A DNA stretch of 64,000 nt from Harmothoe impar (GCA_947462335.1 OX381710.1:29565004-29629003); one strand, 5' to 3'. Positions 23,961 through 38,202 are shown, counted from the stretch's first letter. Notes: a model not told the origin generated them from the sequence alone. Numbers and translations: made by a program.

Positions 23961-26900
23961 TCTCTCTCATTTATACAGTATATATCCTACTACAAACTAT
24001 GTATGCCTTAATTTACGTGTGTGGTTTCTACGTAGATGGGTGATAATGCGGAGAGACATGCATCACTAGAATGACAGCTCATCCATCTCACTCCTATACC
24101 CATGAAAACAAGCTGATCGATCAATACATTTATACTAGAGATGGAATATGATACCTACATTATGGGTGATAACACTGCATATGCTCTAGTCCAAAACAAT
24201 ACAGACACAATAACAATGGCATCTACTTGATGCTCCTATGTAGGACGCCTTTTTAATTTAAAGTGTACTATCCTCAGATCTATTCGTGGGAACTACATTC
24301 GAAGTGCTAAGATGTATGATCAGTAGAGGGTGATGGTTAAAGTAGAGAGTCAAAACGGAAATCTTGTCAACTAAAGACAATACCAATTATTATTTTCTAT
24401 CACTGCCGGCAAAAGCTGCCATGGTTTGTAGAATTATGGGTTTTTACTCTCTTTGATCAGAGACTGACATCTAAGGCCAGGAAGATGATTATTCTGGTCA
24501 ATTTACTCCCACGATCGAAACAAATTAGGTCAGTCCCGGGAGCTGCTCGGTCTTGGTAATGATTTGCTCATAGTGAGTTTACCATAGTCCTTAGAGTGTC
24601 TCTCATGAGCAGACAGGGCCACATGGTCAATAATAGCTTTTATGATAACATGAATATGATTACATGGAGCAAATTGCTGTATGATGTCTTGATATATACT
24701 ATAGTCCTATCCGGACCACATCAGAAGTCTGGGGTGAACAGAGCAATTATATCAAATTATGCCATTAAATTGAAGTAGCATGTGTCTACTGTTTATAAAG
24801 GAAGAAGGACTAGATGTGTGAAGCATCAGCATGTGACTATTAGCATCCTGGGGACTATGTATTTGAAGAGGTTGTAGCGGAGTACTGATAGGAGAAGCCA
24901 GGAGCAAGATGGGGATAACGAGTTGATGTGGTAGTAAACAAATCAATATGACCATTGCAGCTGCCAGGGACCTGATGTCTCTGATATGGTTTCATTATTA
25001 TTCGCCACAGGAGGATTTCGTTCTTTGCTATCGTAAGATCAACTCTAACATAACTATAGCAACAAACTCCATAGGATAAAAGACAATACCGTGGTTTGTT
25101 GTGTACACGTCTTCAGAATACCATTAGATTAGTCCAACCCAATTAATATTCTTAAGTCCTTGGTGAATTCGTTTCATGCTTACAATCAATCATAATCTAA
25201 TGATGGCCATCGGCTCTTTAATTTAATTGGAACATTTTTCCAATGGCGCTTCTGAAATCAAAGGAATAACACATGCTATCCACTTGGAACAAATTGGACT
25301 GCTGTGGGCGTGGATGTCTTGGATTCATTTCTTCGATTGGAATTGATTTCAAATAGAGGTCATGGTTCTGCCAAACAGCTAATCACCCAGTCAGTAGCAA
25401 ACCCAATTGGTCCCTGGAAAATCCAATTAAGATTCATAATCCTAGTTGACATGTTGATCCAGGAATCGGTAAAGGACTTATAGGAAACAATGCATACATC
25501 CATCACTAATCATGATTCGTTCTAAAACTGGACCAGCGCCATATTGACCACGTGTGTATGCTACGGGTAGGCCCTTTGTGCGGCAGGGACGAGTACCCGG
25601 ATTAGTGACCTCGTTTACTAAGAATTGGACGTGCTGTGAAGGGGTGACGAGTGCTGGGAAGACCCCCTGCATCTCGTAACGGGGGCTCACCTCCTCAAGC
25701 CCGGACCATAATTTATTCATAGCCATAATCTAGCTAACTTGTAGATTTAAGCTGACCCCATGAATACCGATCCGGTTAAGCATAGGGCGTCGGAGTAAAC
25801 TAATACCTCATGGCATTGACCACACTGACGTGGCGGATAGATGGATGCCTGGATGGATAGTTATTAGGGTGGGGCTGATAGCAATATACCACACGAGAAT
25901 ATAACAATATCTAGCCCCACAACTAACCAGGCTAATCATCTTGAGTGTACGTCTAGCCGCTCTTGCATTTATTATAGTTAGAAAGCAAGGTAGGTGCATT
26001 CTAAGTCAAGCTATAAACAGTTCCGACTTCGTGACTATCGACTTGCACGGGGTAAATATACTATAGCACGAAAATCTAATCTATCCAACTCTCACGGCAT
26101 GCACAGCATGTGCAAGTAACTCTTTTTTGGACTACACTGGTATCATGTATATCGACTGGTAGTATAGTCGGAATGGTGAAATTTTACTGTTCTAGGGGAA
26201 ACTTTGGGAAACAGTTTCCTCAAATTAATTATAATACTTCAACTCAAACTTACATTAGGTCAAATCCCACAGGACGACCTATGACGAGTAACCCTCTGCA
26301 TTCTAGGCCTATTGCGTTCTATGAGTCTTGCTTATACTCCAAATCGCATGGGTTCCCACATCCTATTGCAGGTTTTAAATCCCACTGTGCACATATACAT
26401 GGCACTGAATCTCTGCATAATGGACTACATCAACTCAATATGTGAGGATTAAGTGCTGTATTTGGGGGGAGTTACTCCATAATAATTGTGCTTACGGTTG
26501 GTTTAGTATAGAAGGGGTATCCACTAATTCATCTTCTGAAATAATACATCATGTAGGTTTAGTGGTGGGTGAATTATACATAGCATTCATGAGAAATGGT
26601 TGTAAAATGGTGTCCATGTGCCCCCCCCCCTGACTTTCCAGATGATTGATATGTATTATGTGCATAATGAATTCACAGAGATTTCCCTGTTAAGCAAGGG
26701 AAAATATCTAATTATTTGGATCCTATCTCGTGCCCTTGTAGTTTTAAATAGCTGCTGAAGTTATATCTATTGCGAATTGGAGGAAGCTCTCCAATTCACA
26801 AACGATTGCCAATTCGCAGAGATATTCCAATATAGATCGCCCTGTGGGATTCGATCTATTGCAGGTCATTCAATAAATAATGTCTTTGTGTCGGCGCAAG

Positions 26901-29300
26901 GTCGCACGCATTGACACTAATTTCCCAGGTTCCTGTCGGGTCACTAGTTAGTATGATTAACACGGTTACCCTCTCAGGTGACACATCGCGCAGCCGTAAT
27001 CCTGCAGGTTAAGACTTTCCCACAGAGCTCACATCCATGTGACGCACAGTATGGTGCTGCAACGTAGTAAACCGCTGACCAATTTCACAGGACATGACCA
27101 TGCAATCCCTTAAACCCCACTCACCCTATAAATAGTACAATAGGGATGAGTACCTGTCCCGGATCAACTCCGACTGTTTCTGCAGGGGTAGCAACATTTG
27201 GGCCTTTAAACGTGCCTGTCCTAGTCTCTGGTTTATAATAGTGCCAGCCAAACAGTGTAAACGCGTGGGAGTGGGAAAATGACATCAACCTCACCCTCTC
27301 TGCCTCCATCTAGCAGTCTCACTTGGGGTACTGCAGTAAATATCAAGCTTGTGCTTTTCTCTTAAAATACATATAGTACTAGTCTACTAGAACTATACCT
27401 GAAAGATAGATATTCCATTTTGCTTCATCATTACCGACCTTCCTCCTTGCATCTCTCTCTGCCAACATTTCTGTCACCAATTGCAATAGTATAAGTATAT
27501 ATTCAATGCAGTCTCTCTATACTTATCATGATTTCCCTGTGGTCTGATAAACAATAAGCACACCTTCTTCCAACTCCTGTCTTCTTGGGTCACATAACAG
27601 CATAGCATAGGCAGCGTTTAGGATATTTGATGGTGATTCTATCAACCCAATGCATACTATCCAATTCAAAAAGCCTTCTCAAGCAGAATAGATTCCCCAC
27701 TATGGCCACACCGGATTTACATTGCCTTTTAGCTGGGGTTGTATTGGTGCCTAGTGGACAAGGTCTAGACCCAATCCGTCTTTATCACAGGCCGCAATTC
27801 TGCACAATGGGCGTGGATGTAGTCCAGAACGGGACCCCTATACAAAAAGAGGGGGCAAAAATAGGAATGGAAAATTTGTGGGCGGCCACCCTCGGCCCGT
27901 TCTCACACCGCCCATAAATCATCGTGGACATGGATTGGGATCAAAGGCTTTAGCATCTACCTAAATACCTTAATCCATGGACCCGTACCATGGGACCGTT
28001 GGATTTAGGAGTGGGCATTCTGAGCTTACAATGGACGTGTTCTGCCGCTGGGGACATACCATGCTGCATGCCTATTTTCCCTGAGTTTCCTCTGAGATGC
28101 AGAGATCGGCTAAAGCTCTCTCTGAAGTCAGTTTGGGCGTAGGGATGGATTGTAGCCCGATGCAGGGGGTTATTATAGCGGAGTCTGGCATTGTGAGAGC
28201 TATAGACCTGTCAATCGACCACTAATCTCTATACTCTTGTGGTATTGGGTTATGTGGCTCTGAGCCATTTGTAAACATCCAGCCCATTTCTAGATTAATT
28301 TAAGTTATTCTGATAATACTAGGATTTATCAGTTCATCTCTCAATATCAATGAACCCATCCTGAACAGGTCTCACATTCCCATAGTATTGAAAAGAAAGG
28401 TGCCAGCAATATGATTATTTCCCTGTTCAGATCCTACAGCAAGAAACATCGGGAAGAAGCGCTATATCCAACCCTGTGGTATGCCTTATATAGAGGTACT
28501 TGGCTGTATGCCACCTTGGCACATCATTCCACCACCACAAGCCACTGAATGACTGAATGCCTATTCCCATAGGGCCAAGTACCTTTGGTCTAATGCCATT
28601 AATTACAGACACAGAGGTAGAGGGATATCTAACCTCTAAGGAGCACGCACATCGATGTATGCATGTATGCATGACTGTATACAGGCAATGCATGGGGGTA
28701 ACCATGGGTCTAAAACGCTTCCGGCGAAATAGATTCAATATAGTAGTATCAATGCACAGGAAATTGCATATGCCTATGAGGTATTACTCAATCACCCCCA
28801 TTGACACTATCCATGCATTGTTTAGCTATTACTTAAGATATCCTACAGCTGACCAAGGAGAAAGTTCTATCAAGCGACATTAGTTGAGGCTTGGAAACCA
28901 ACAGATACAATCAGAAACCAACTTCTATGATGGGATCATGGGAAGATGATTTCCCACTTACGGTCAGGCATGACCTAAAGCGTAAATACAGAATACTATG
29001 ACAAAGTTCTGCTATGATGATGTGCTGGTACTCACTGCCTTCCGCTAGGTGTGGATAGTGGAATGTATAAATAGAGACAAGGAGTGAGCTTACAGAGAGA
29101 AGGTAGAGGTGAGCTCAGACACTGTAGTCTTGGTCTGTTTTATCGACACAAATCTACAGAAGGTAGCGTCTCCTGGTAGGATCCAGAAAGAGAGCGACAA
29201 GGACATGAAAGACGGTGTGTAGTATTGGTGAAACAGGGCTGGGGGCAAACAAAGAACCAAAGGTGGGGGCAACACAGATGTAGAGAGGGGTACATAGGTA
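23961..29300. other. Noncoding stretch, no gene seen
   Basis: Scattered ORFs of 60-110 aa on both strands with no recognisable domain or paired splice sites. A C-run sits at about 26,622-26,631. Nothing supported. Confidence 0.45.
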
Positions 29301-29319
29301 CATCCACCGCTTTCACAGC

Positions 29320-29440
29320 CGCCACCACACGCATGCGCAGCGTCTCGCGGCACCCAGCAAGGTCGTCACGTGACGGCGTCGCCCCCTCTAGCGGCAGCTG
29401 CTAGTTCACAGGGCGGAACCGGAAGCGGGAAGAGCTAGTT
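29320..29440. promoter_or_regulatory. Housekeeping-type promoter candidate
   Basis: A compact CpG-rich island with stacked core motifs. These are an NRF1-like ACGCATGCGCAG (about 29,329-29,340), a palindromic E-box GTCACGTGAC (29,365-29,374, USF/TFE-type), a near-CTCF GCCCCCTCTAGCGGC (about 29,381-29,395) and an ETS/GABP-like ACCGGAAGCG (29,418-29,427). Such clusters mark TATA-less promoters in animals (established). I recognise no coding exon on either side; the small ORF on the lower strand (29,090-29,353) has no domain. Confidence 0.5.
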
Positions 29441-32280
29441 CTGTCCAAATCCACCAGGCGGCGACCTTGTCTCTGTGTGATGAACACCGAACAAGGGAGC
29501 TATATGGCAAGGCAACTTGGGATTTAGATATCTTCTATTTTTGTCCTAGCGCTACCACGACGTTTTTGATTATCTTCTTTTCTGTATCTAGCGTTGGCCC
29601 CCGACACCTTAGATTGAGGCAGAACACATGTCACGTCGGTGCCATATCATTGTCCTTGTCGTATCAGTCATGTGGCTGGCATGGTGGCCATACCGATCGG
29701 TACCTTACAAGGTTGAGTTCCTAGATGTGACCTCCCCCCATCCTTAAATACGAGTCTCTTTGGAATCTATTGTGAACCATACTGTAAAATATCAAACAAA
29801 AGAATGGAACCAAGGAATTTGTGATAAACAGACCACTTTGCCACTGTATTGTTGCATATAGTATTCAAGCAGTATGAGACATCCGATGATATTTATTTAC
29901 CACATCTGCACATGTCCATGCTGTATTCATCAATTTTGACTCTCCTGTCACATGAAATGACTGAGTGGGTGGGTGCATCGTATATCGTGTAGTAACAAGG
30001 GCTGCCGTTTCAATGGGGTTAGAAGGAGAGTGCACTGAGCTGGTACGTTTATTTAGTGCACTATTTTTACCAAAAGGTATGGCACTAAAATACCCGGTCA
30101 TATCTTCACACTATATGGATCCACCATGCAAATGCTTGAACCAATGGGTAGTGTAGCCATGTTATGTGCGCAGATCCCCAGTACATTAGCGTATCATTCT
30201 GTTGGGTATCTATTTGATTTGACACACATATTTTTACCAACCAAGCACGCTATCTTGTTAAAGCCTGTGGCTGCAATATTGAATGGTGCTGGATCTATGG
30301 CCACAATACACCTAGGTGTAAAAACACAGTGCCATAGGACACGATCTGTGAACTGTAGCGCCGTCCTGATAAGCTACATTCAAAGCATGTCTCTGGGGGG
30401 AGCACTATTGTGTCGAGTATAATCAATAAATGGCACCTGCTGGTCGTCCATATATCTCCCTGACCAGCCCCTTGGCCCATAAACGACACCAGGGCCACAC
30501 TGGAGGCAGACAGGACGGGGGAGTTGACAAGAAGCTAAATTAGAGCATACAATGGGTGCCTGGAGGGGCATTGCTGGACAGGGGAATTGAAATAGGGATT
30601 AAGTGAGCTCTACTGTTTTCTCAGTTTGGCCAATGAAGGATCTGGTAACAAAAAAAATTGGCGAGGCTATGCACATAGTCTTGCAATATGCTCCCTCGCA
30701 AAGCAATCTATTTGCATACATTGCTATATCATCTGATCATACCTGTTAAATAGACCGTTGTTTTTTTGTTTTCAAATCTAAATGCAATGTTTATTGTCTA
30801 TATAGCGTACTAGCTCGAAATCGGTATTGTAACATGGTCACTCTCTTTATACATATTCCTTAATTTTAGATAATTATGCACAAGTCATTGAAATATAACT
30901 TTGGATGTGACTTTAGAAACCAGCCAGTCTCCTTTATAGAGACATCATAGCATGTACATACGCACATCAATCAGATGTGCTAAGTGCAAAGAAAATTTGG
31001 CAGCCTTTGCAGGCTTGCATCATTACTCAGTCGGCCAGATTTATGTAATTCGATTTGAGACCCCAAGAGATCCCATGGCCCTAGAGTTTAGTAGTATGGA
31101 TGGGGGTGGCGCAGTGCCAAGTAGACATGATATTGTCTAACCTTGTGGTGGGGTTGTCTAGGGTAAAGGGGTTACACGGGGTCGGGTTGATGAGAGAAGC
31201 AGAATGTGGAGAGCACTCTCTTGTTCCCATAGTCTGGACAATCAGTACTGCACCCTTGAGGGCTGATAGTGGACGGCAGATGGAGGTGGGCATCCTATAT
31301 AGGGAATATCTGATAGAGATGGCTGTAGGGTTGGAGCATTGTGTATGCATTTATAATATATTGTCTCATGTTATCTTGTGTATGGTAGTCAGAAAGAGCA
31401 GTCCAATAGATTGCATTAGGGTCTACATCAGATTGAAATTGCATGTCATTATACGCTGAAGGTGCCATGGTTACTTGGAGGTGTTTATGAACAATTGTTC
31501 TCACTTGTTTGCTTTCAATACTAGATTTTTGAATTGCTTTAAACATGGGATAAATAACAGTGTATGGATTTGCACTATCCTTTGGAGAATTAAGATCTGT
31601 GGTACATAAGAGCATAGATATTGGCAAAAGCAGTGATTTAATATTGAATGTATAGCTATAGACAGGGAAGACTATTATAGCCATATAGCACAGCAGCCTT
31701 GAGCTGGTATGGATGGGGAGCTGCTCATTTTAATGCCTTCATCATATCCTGAAGTCCCGCGTGGTGGCAGCACTGTCTCATGTTTCGTCGAACACTAATC
31801 GACAAACACGCCATCACGCTCACTGTTGAGAGGATCGACGCTAGGGTGTCAAGCATTGCCCTGAATTCCTGCTCAGAAGTCCATACCCATGCAGACAATG
31901 GCAAATTACATGCCTAAACACGTGCCTGATATGACTGAGTGTCGGCCCATCCGATGATGTAGGTCTATTCTACTAGCGCGGCTGGATGTACAAATTATAT
32001 ATACTACCGATGCCTTCAGATGGAGTACACTGTATTATTGATCCTCACTGATAGTGTATAATGCACTGCTGTATCACACCAAATCAACCCAACACGTTAA
32101 ACTAATTAAATAGTTCCTTTCATATCATGATTATCCCCCGGTCAGCATTAATGATGCCACTCCAGACATTACCATGACAATTTGATGTTGCGCGTAAATA
32201 TAATACTACTCGAGATTTAGTCACATGTTATAAAATAGGGAACACAACCTACGACCTCCAAGCATCGTCAGTGTAAAACG
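29441..32280. other. Noncoding or degenerate sequence
   Basis: Overlapping small ORFs on both strands. The longest, 31,295-31,684 on the lower strand (129 aa), has unbiased composition but no domain I know and no matching splice context. It could be a decayed mobile-element protein or chance. Confidence 0.35.
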
Positions 32281-32284
32281 TGTA

Positions 32285-32470
32285 GGCCCAATGCCTACTT
32301 CTCCAAGTTTCCTTCCGCTCCCGACCCAAAGGTGGAGCCAACAGGGGGAGGGGGGTTCTTGCTAACTGAATTTCCGCCGCAGGGAGGAAACCAAATTGGC
32401 GCTGGGATCGCAGCGGTAAGTAAAAGGCAGGAGGCGAGATAAGACTCTTCTAGTGGCAGACTCCCCGGGC
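32285..32470 (+). promoter_or_regulatory. GC-rich patch with a candidate splice donor
   Basis: Contains CTTCCGC, ATTGGCGC (E2F-like) and a consensus donor GCG|GTAAGT at 32,415/32,416. A possible acceptor, TTTCCGCCGCAG, ends at 32,382, which would outline a 33 bp exon. Either a first exon with its promoter or a micro-exon; chance cannot be excluded. Confidence 0.3.
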
Positions 32471-33445
32471 GAGAAGATTAACAGATTGGTCCGTGAAAGG
32501 AGGGAAAGGCAAAGATACTATACAGAGGGAGAGGGTCGTCGTACGCATGGGAATGAGGGGAAAGATGTGGAGTTCACTGGGGGCATGGGAGGTGAAGAAG
32601 AGTAAGGACCATTAAAGGCAATGTTGCTTTATATGCAATATATTATGGGAAGTAGTATAGGTAAATGTAGGATTGTAGCAGGCAAGGTATGCGGAGAGGC
32701 AGCATGTTGGTGAGTAAAAAGGATCCTCCAGCACGTATTCTATGCACACCTGGAACAGTTATCATCATGGATAGTAATTATTTACAAACCCTTTGACTGC
32801 TTTTCAAGGGCTTCATGGTGTAATACTGTAATAGTCAGACGATATTTATTATTGCAATTTTACTCATTCATTTTCTTATCTTACCGTGCTCAGAATTTAC
32901 AGTAACAAGAACACATTTGACTTTCTACTATGTAGAGTGTGTCAAGCATTGCCCTGTGTGGGTTTAGTAGAAGCTTTCCAGTTGGCCTGAGGTCAATTGG
33001 AAGTTGGGCAGGATTCCCTGAGGACTAAGCCAGCCTCATTATGCGGCACTCTCCGTTGGGATGTCGTCTGCTTCTAGAAACAGAAAAGGTTTGTAATAGG
33101 AATTAAGTAGTATGGCTTCCTTTGGGCGGGGAACTTCCATTTGCCAGATCGTCTGGGTTTGCAGCGTGGGATTTCCCACCGCGGTGAGGTCTATAGGGGT
33201 TGATGAGATAACAGAATTAGGTGGGCACCAACTGATTGGCCCTGTGCAGGGGCTCTGCTGTTCTCTGGATAATGTGAGACCCCACAGTGCCAAGTCTGAC
33301 AGACCAATAGACCACCACCAAAATGGGTTCACCGGGAGAAGTCAGACTGAGGCAAATTGAGGAAATATATCATCTATAGGGATCATCTCAATTTGCCATC
33401 CACCATGTTTGGAATAATTATTGCTCTTCTGTGCTAGCCCGCGTT

Positions 33446-33458
33446 GTTGCCGAGCAAC
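33446..33458. promoter_or_regulatory. RFX X-box-like site
   Basis: GTTGCCGAGCAAC has two good RFX half sites around one central base. No exon follows that I can recognise. Confidence 0.35.
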
Positions 33459-35620
33459 CGTCATCTACCAGCTCGCTGCTGAAATGATGTCTCAGTTTCC
33501 ATTAATTATGAATATAGTTGGGCTATAGCATTGCCAGGAGGGAGCGGGATCTATGGTTATTGTCAATGCTACAGTCATGTAATGAGCAGAGCTATAGCAA
33601 TATAAAATACAGCTTCCGTGTAATTATCTCCATTGCCAGGGGCTTCTATGAATGCAGCGTACCATATCCCTCACATCCCCTCTCCAGGGCCTTCCTCCTG
33701 CGTGCTGTGCCTTAACAATAGCTATAGATTAGGGCCCACTCCTCGGCTCTGCTCTAGTCGATATCAACGACGAGGCCGCATTAAATATAGCCGAGTGCTG
33801 TTGTTATTGTTATGAAAGGCCCCGTATCGATCTAATCGCTTTTACCCCCTGTCCCTGTCCATCCACCCTCAAGTGACCCGAACCGACCCGTCAATAATGT
33901 ACATGGTGACGTCATACCTATTAACAAAAGGGTCACGTGACCTGTTGGAGGTCTCAGCGTTCCTCAAATGAAACCCTTGAGACCCCCCCCCTCCTCCGCT
34001 CATACACACTCTTCAATCTCAAGGATCACACTGTGGGAGAAACAGTCCTCCAGTAGTGAGACTTTATTAAGGCGCCCTACTAGGGGCTTCTGGAAGAAAG
34101 CAGACGACAATCGAAAGCAGGTTTCCGCACGGAATTCTCCAGCCCAGAAGTACGTCGCATTGATTGAGTCCTGCCAATGCGTTGACAGACATACCCCGCT
34201 GGGGCCAGAGAAACTTGTCTGTGTTGAAATTGGAAAGACAAGAGAAACCTGACAAATCGATGACTACCCATCTAACAGAAATAACAGAAGAGCTCCCTCT
34301 TCCTCTCTCCCTCCATATATATGCTCTCAATTCTACCATATAATAAGATATACAATTCTGATGTCTGCATTTATGCCCTCTGTTAGGAAAAAATAAAGGT
34401 GTGTTTCAGGCTACCAGTTTTGAAAAGTAAAAGATTATTTCGAACACTTTTAGTTCATTTGATGGCCCAGGAATCGGGGTCATTGCATAATGTGAATCCG
34501 GGGCAAAGTCCACATACCTTGACACTTCGATCCTAGCAAATCATACTACAGAATAATACACAGGGCATGTCCTGTGACTACCCATTAAACTCAACTGAAC
34601 ATACAGTAGAGGATATCATGTTACAGAAGTCCATATTATGTGTCGGTCGAAATGAGGGAGCTCCAAGAGAAGTTCAAGATGAGTTCAGCATCGCCAGAAT
34701 GGCTTGAAACTGACTCAACACCTGAGAATCGTCCACCTGGCCCTGGGAAGTGTATTGTTTTGGAGACATGTGGAGGGTCTCTGACTTGTTTCTGTGTAAG
34801 GGTTTACATTGACGATTGTAACTGACGGCGGTAGGGCAATGACCTTCATGCTAAATAGACCCAATAAAACACTTTAAAAAGAAACCCAGCTATATGCATG
34901 CAATGGTATAGACCTAAACACATGTATTACCTACATTTTGATGCACCGCGAATAATACATGAAGTGACATCAACTTACATAGTATTACAGAAACCGTTCA
35001 TATCGCTTTTATATCAAAGCAGGAAGGGCCCCCTACACCGTGTAATAAAAACGTACAAGGTCCGAGAATTAATCAACAATGACATATATTGCCTTCTAGT
35101 GGATATAGTGAAAAAAAAGGCAGTGCGACTTTACCACTATTCAAATACACAATGTATAGAAAATAGAATGCTTGAATAAATGGAAATTCAACTGTCCTTC
35201 TCAATGTATGTGTCCGACTTGAATCAAGTATAATTATAGGTATGTATCTCTATGGGTGAATCTATCCTACATTGTAGGCTAATGAAGGCTTCCTTGATTG
35301 CGACTCATGATCTTATAAAAGACGATCGTGTAGCTGTGGACATCCAGATAACTTGCTCAAGAGGCAAAGTGAAACATAGAATACCTAAACAACTCTGTCA
35401 CACAATTCATCTTTATAGAGCTCACCGAGTGAGTAGGTGGATGTAGTGAAGGGTGTCACACCACGCCCGTTAATATGAGTGGTTATATGGAGTCACGTAA
35501 TGTCATGATAACAGTCCCTGATTGGGTGAATGGTCTGGCAGATTGGTTGACCACTGTTTTAGATCTCAAATCAGCTTCATGACAAACTATCGTTAAGGGT
35601 AGATACTATAGAACATTACA
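33459..35620. other. Noncoding stretch, no gene seen
   Basis: TGACGTCA (CRE) at about 33,908 and GTCACGTGAC at about 33,932 form a small motif group. One end of the 5.3 kb MITE family is at about 34,398. Small ORFs have no domains. Confidence 0.4.
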
Positions 35621-35627
35621 AAGACAA

Positions 35628-35753
35628 CCCAGCTTACAAAAAAACATGTTATTTTACGTCAAAATAACGTTTTAAACGTTATATAACGCTTGCCATAGTA
35701 AGGAGCATTAGAGAAACGTTATATATGTTGCATAACGTTTTTTGTTTACTGGG
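35628..35753. mobile_element. AACGTTAT MITE, short copy
   Basis: The left end CCCAGCTTACAAAAAAAC and right end GTTTTTTGTTTACTGGG are inverted repeats. The interior is built of ATAACGTT/AACGTTATAT words. The same left sequence (TTATTTTACGTCAAAATAAC) recurs at 39.30 kb. Confidence 0.75.
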
Positions 35754-36639
35754 AATGAGAGACATTATTGTAGGGATATGCATAATTCTCCTAATATTCC
35801 TGAAGTTGCATTTTACAAATTTTACGACTATAATAATTATCAAGATAGAAATCAGAACCAATCCTTAAGTTATGTTCGGCAGTTACTATTAAATAGTTTC
35901 AAATACTGTATACTATGGAACTTGAATGAACGTTATATACAGGGAATTGACATTATGGTAACAGGAAACCCTTCTTTATAGCATGTAGCGATGAACAAAA
36001 TTATACAATATACTGTAGGCAATATTCCACACATATGGAGCCAACCTTATCATAAGACACACCCTCCCCTTTCTTTATCTCATCAATTATCCCTTCATCG
36101 TCGCATCAGTCATCCCACGGTATCTGCAGGTTATCCCAAGCTCTGTATGGCACACCACGATGTCCTATCCTTCTTTATCTGCGTCTCCGCCTCTTAAAGC
36201 CCAGTATCCATCATCCCTTGTCCAGCCCCTCCCTACCAGGCAACGTTACCTTGCGCCCCGTTCTCTTTATGGTGTATATCATTTATTAGATTCAAATCTA
36301 TATACGAACACTGGCCTATACTTCTCTGGGTACCAGAAACAGTAGGGTTGATATCACCTGGGTACCCGTGGGAATGCCTTTTCGGCAAAACACATCAATT
36401 CTGCCAGATAAATGATAAGAGATGCTGTAGGCCTACCGTAGGAATTTAAGAGAAAACGATGATGATGCTCATCAGCTTTCCAGTGATATATTTCATTAGT
36501 ACCGCTTCTGATTGTATGGGCACTTTCCAATCTCAAATACCAATAATTTATATATAAGCTCTATCTTTTCTTGTTTAAGAGATGATATCGATCTAAATGG
36601 CATATAATTATGCTATATTCAGCTTTCGATCTATAATGG

Positions 36640-36965
36640 TATTCAAATTTTGTTAGAAATCCTTGTGGGGCCTTCCATCAATTAGTCTTTAAAAAAATCG
36701 ATTTAAAATGATAATCATAATTATTTTCATGGCCACCAACATGCGCAATAACACCAATTCATGCTCAAAATCGATCATTTTACATTCCAAATATGGAGAG
36801 TTTCACCAAAGATGGACATTTCTTAAGTGGCTTATTGAATTCTACTTCAGAAAATCGTATAGATCAATCTTTGCGATTTGTTGAACATGTTTGAAGCCCC
36901 CTGGTGGCCAAAATTGGTAATAAAAATCCTACACGGAGGTCCTTTTCCCTCGTTGAGCCATCCGG
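36640..36965. repeat. Diverged copy of the 37.6 kb element
   Basis: Shares CATTCCAAATAT, TTTCACCAAAGATGGA-like and CCTTTTCCCT blocks in the same order with 37,960-38,190. Contains GCCCCCTGGTGG (36,896-36,907), a perfect CTCF core on the lower strand. Confidence 0.55.
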
Positions 36966-37582
36966 TCGAGTAAGCAGGGTCGAAACTATATGAAGGGTGG
37001 AGGGCTTAGGATAGAGGAGTCTAGATTAGGGAATAATGGTACCCTGGGACGATTCTGTTTGGGATAGAGGAAAATAATTACATACATTGGGAACTGGGTA
37101 TGAGTAAGACTGAGCCTATACTTGAAATCTCAAGAGAGTGGAAGGGAGACCACACTAAATACTACATTGGCACCATTCATTTGAACATAGTAGACGGCCC
37201 CGCACATTGACCGACAGACAGAAAGACGTGGGGAGACTTGGACAAAGGAGACCTCCCAATGTTAAAGGTTGGGGATAACGTATTTCCCTCCACCGGAAGG
37301 CGGTTTCTGATGTGTAGAGGTCACTGCTGGGACACACAAGGCGTTGTACGACCTGCGCACTCTATGCACAATGATCTCTTGGTACCTCGAAACTGCTTGT
37401 AATGTCTGCAAATAGCTTACCCAAAACTATTTGACTTTGTGGACGTAATAATAATTTCTGAGGCCAAAACTTTACCGCGACAAATCTCGGAAAGACCCCT
37501 CATATAGAGTAGGTTGACCGTGAGTTGGACACTTGCATTTGTAATTATTCGAGTAAGTAAATCCTATATTTTATATAACATA

Positions 37583-38202
37583 ATATGTGACCAGGTGAGG
37601 GAAAAGACCCCTTCAGGGGGGAAATAGTAATTAAAATTGGTGTCATAATCTTTAAAATGGGGTATCTTGAGTTTAAAAAGTCCTGGTAGTTTTGTGGGAA
37701 TTGCTTTTCAAACATTAGTACATATCACTAATTGAAAATGATAAATAAGCCCTAATTGCATTGTATCCCATAGTAAATGATGATAATTATGAAAAATCGG
37801 TTTTATATAAAAATAACCATATTAAATTGGATTCATTAGTCTAAATTTGGTTCTAGGAGGAATTTTTGCATTCTGTTTTCAGTTTTGGGTAACTGATGGG
37901 ATTTTTCAAGAAATCTGGATTATTACCTCCAATTTAGGCTTTTGGGATGGTTTCCATGGCAACCAGAAAGTATCATATGTGCTAATTCTTCACAAAAACG
38001 TTCTTTTTGCATTCCAAATATAGAATGTTTGCATCAAAGATGGAATTATTTCATGAAAATCATTGCATTCTACATAAAAAATGGTTTTAGAACTTTTTTC
38101 ATGTATTCAACAGTTATTTGCATCTATGGTGCCTCCTGTTGGCTAAAACAAGAGTTAAAAATCCCACCTGAAGGGGTCTTTTCCCTAGATGGGTCACATA
38201 TA
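37583..38202. mobile_element. MITE-like element with GGGAAAAGACCCCTTCAGG ends
   Basis: The left end ATATGTGACC...GGGAAAAGACCCCTTCAGG is inverted at the right end (CCTGAAGGGGTCTTTTCCC...GGTCACATAT). About 620 bp without a transposase. It carries an RFX X-box GTTTCCATGGCAAC at 37,950-37,963. The ORF at 37,942-38,292 crosses the right end and is not a gene. Confidence 0.75.
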
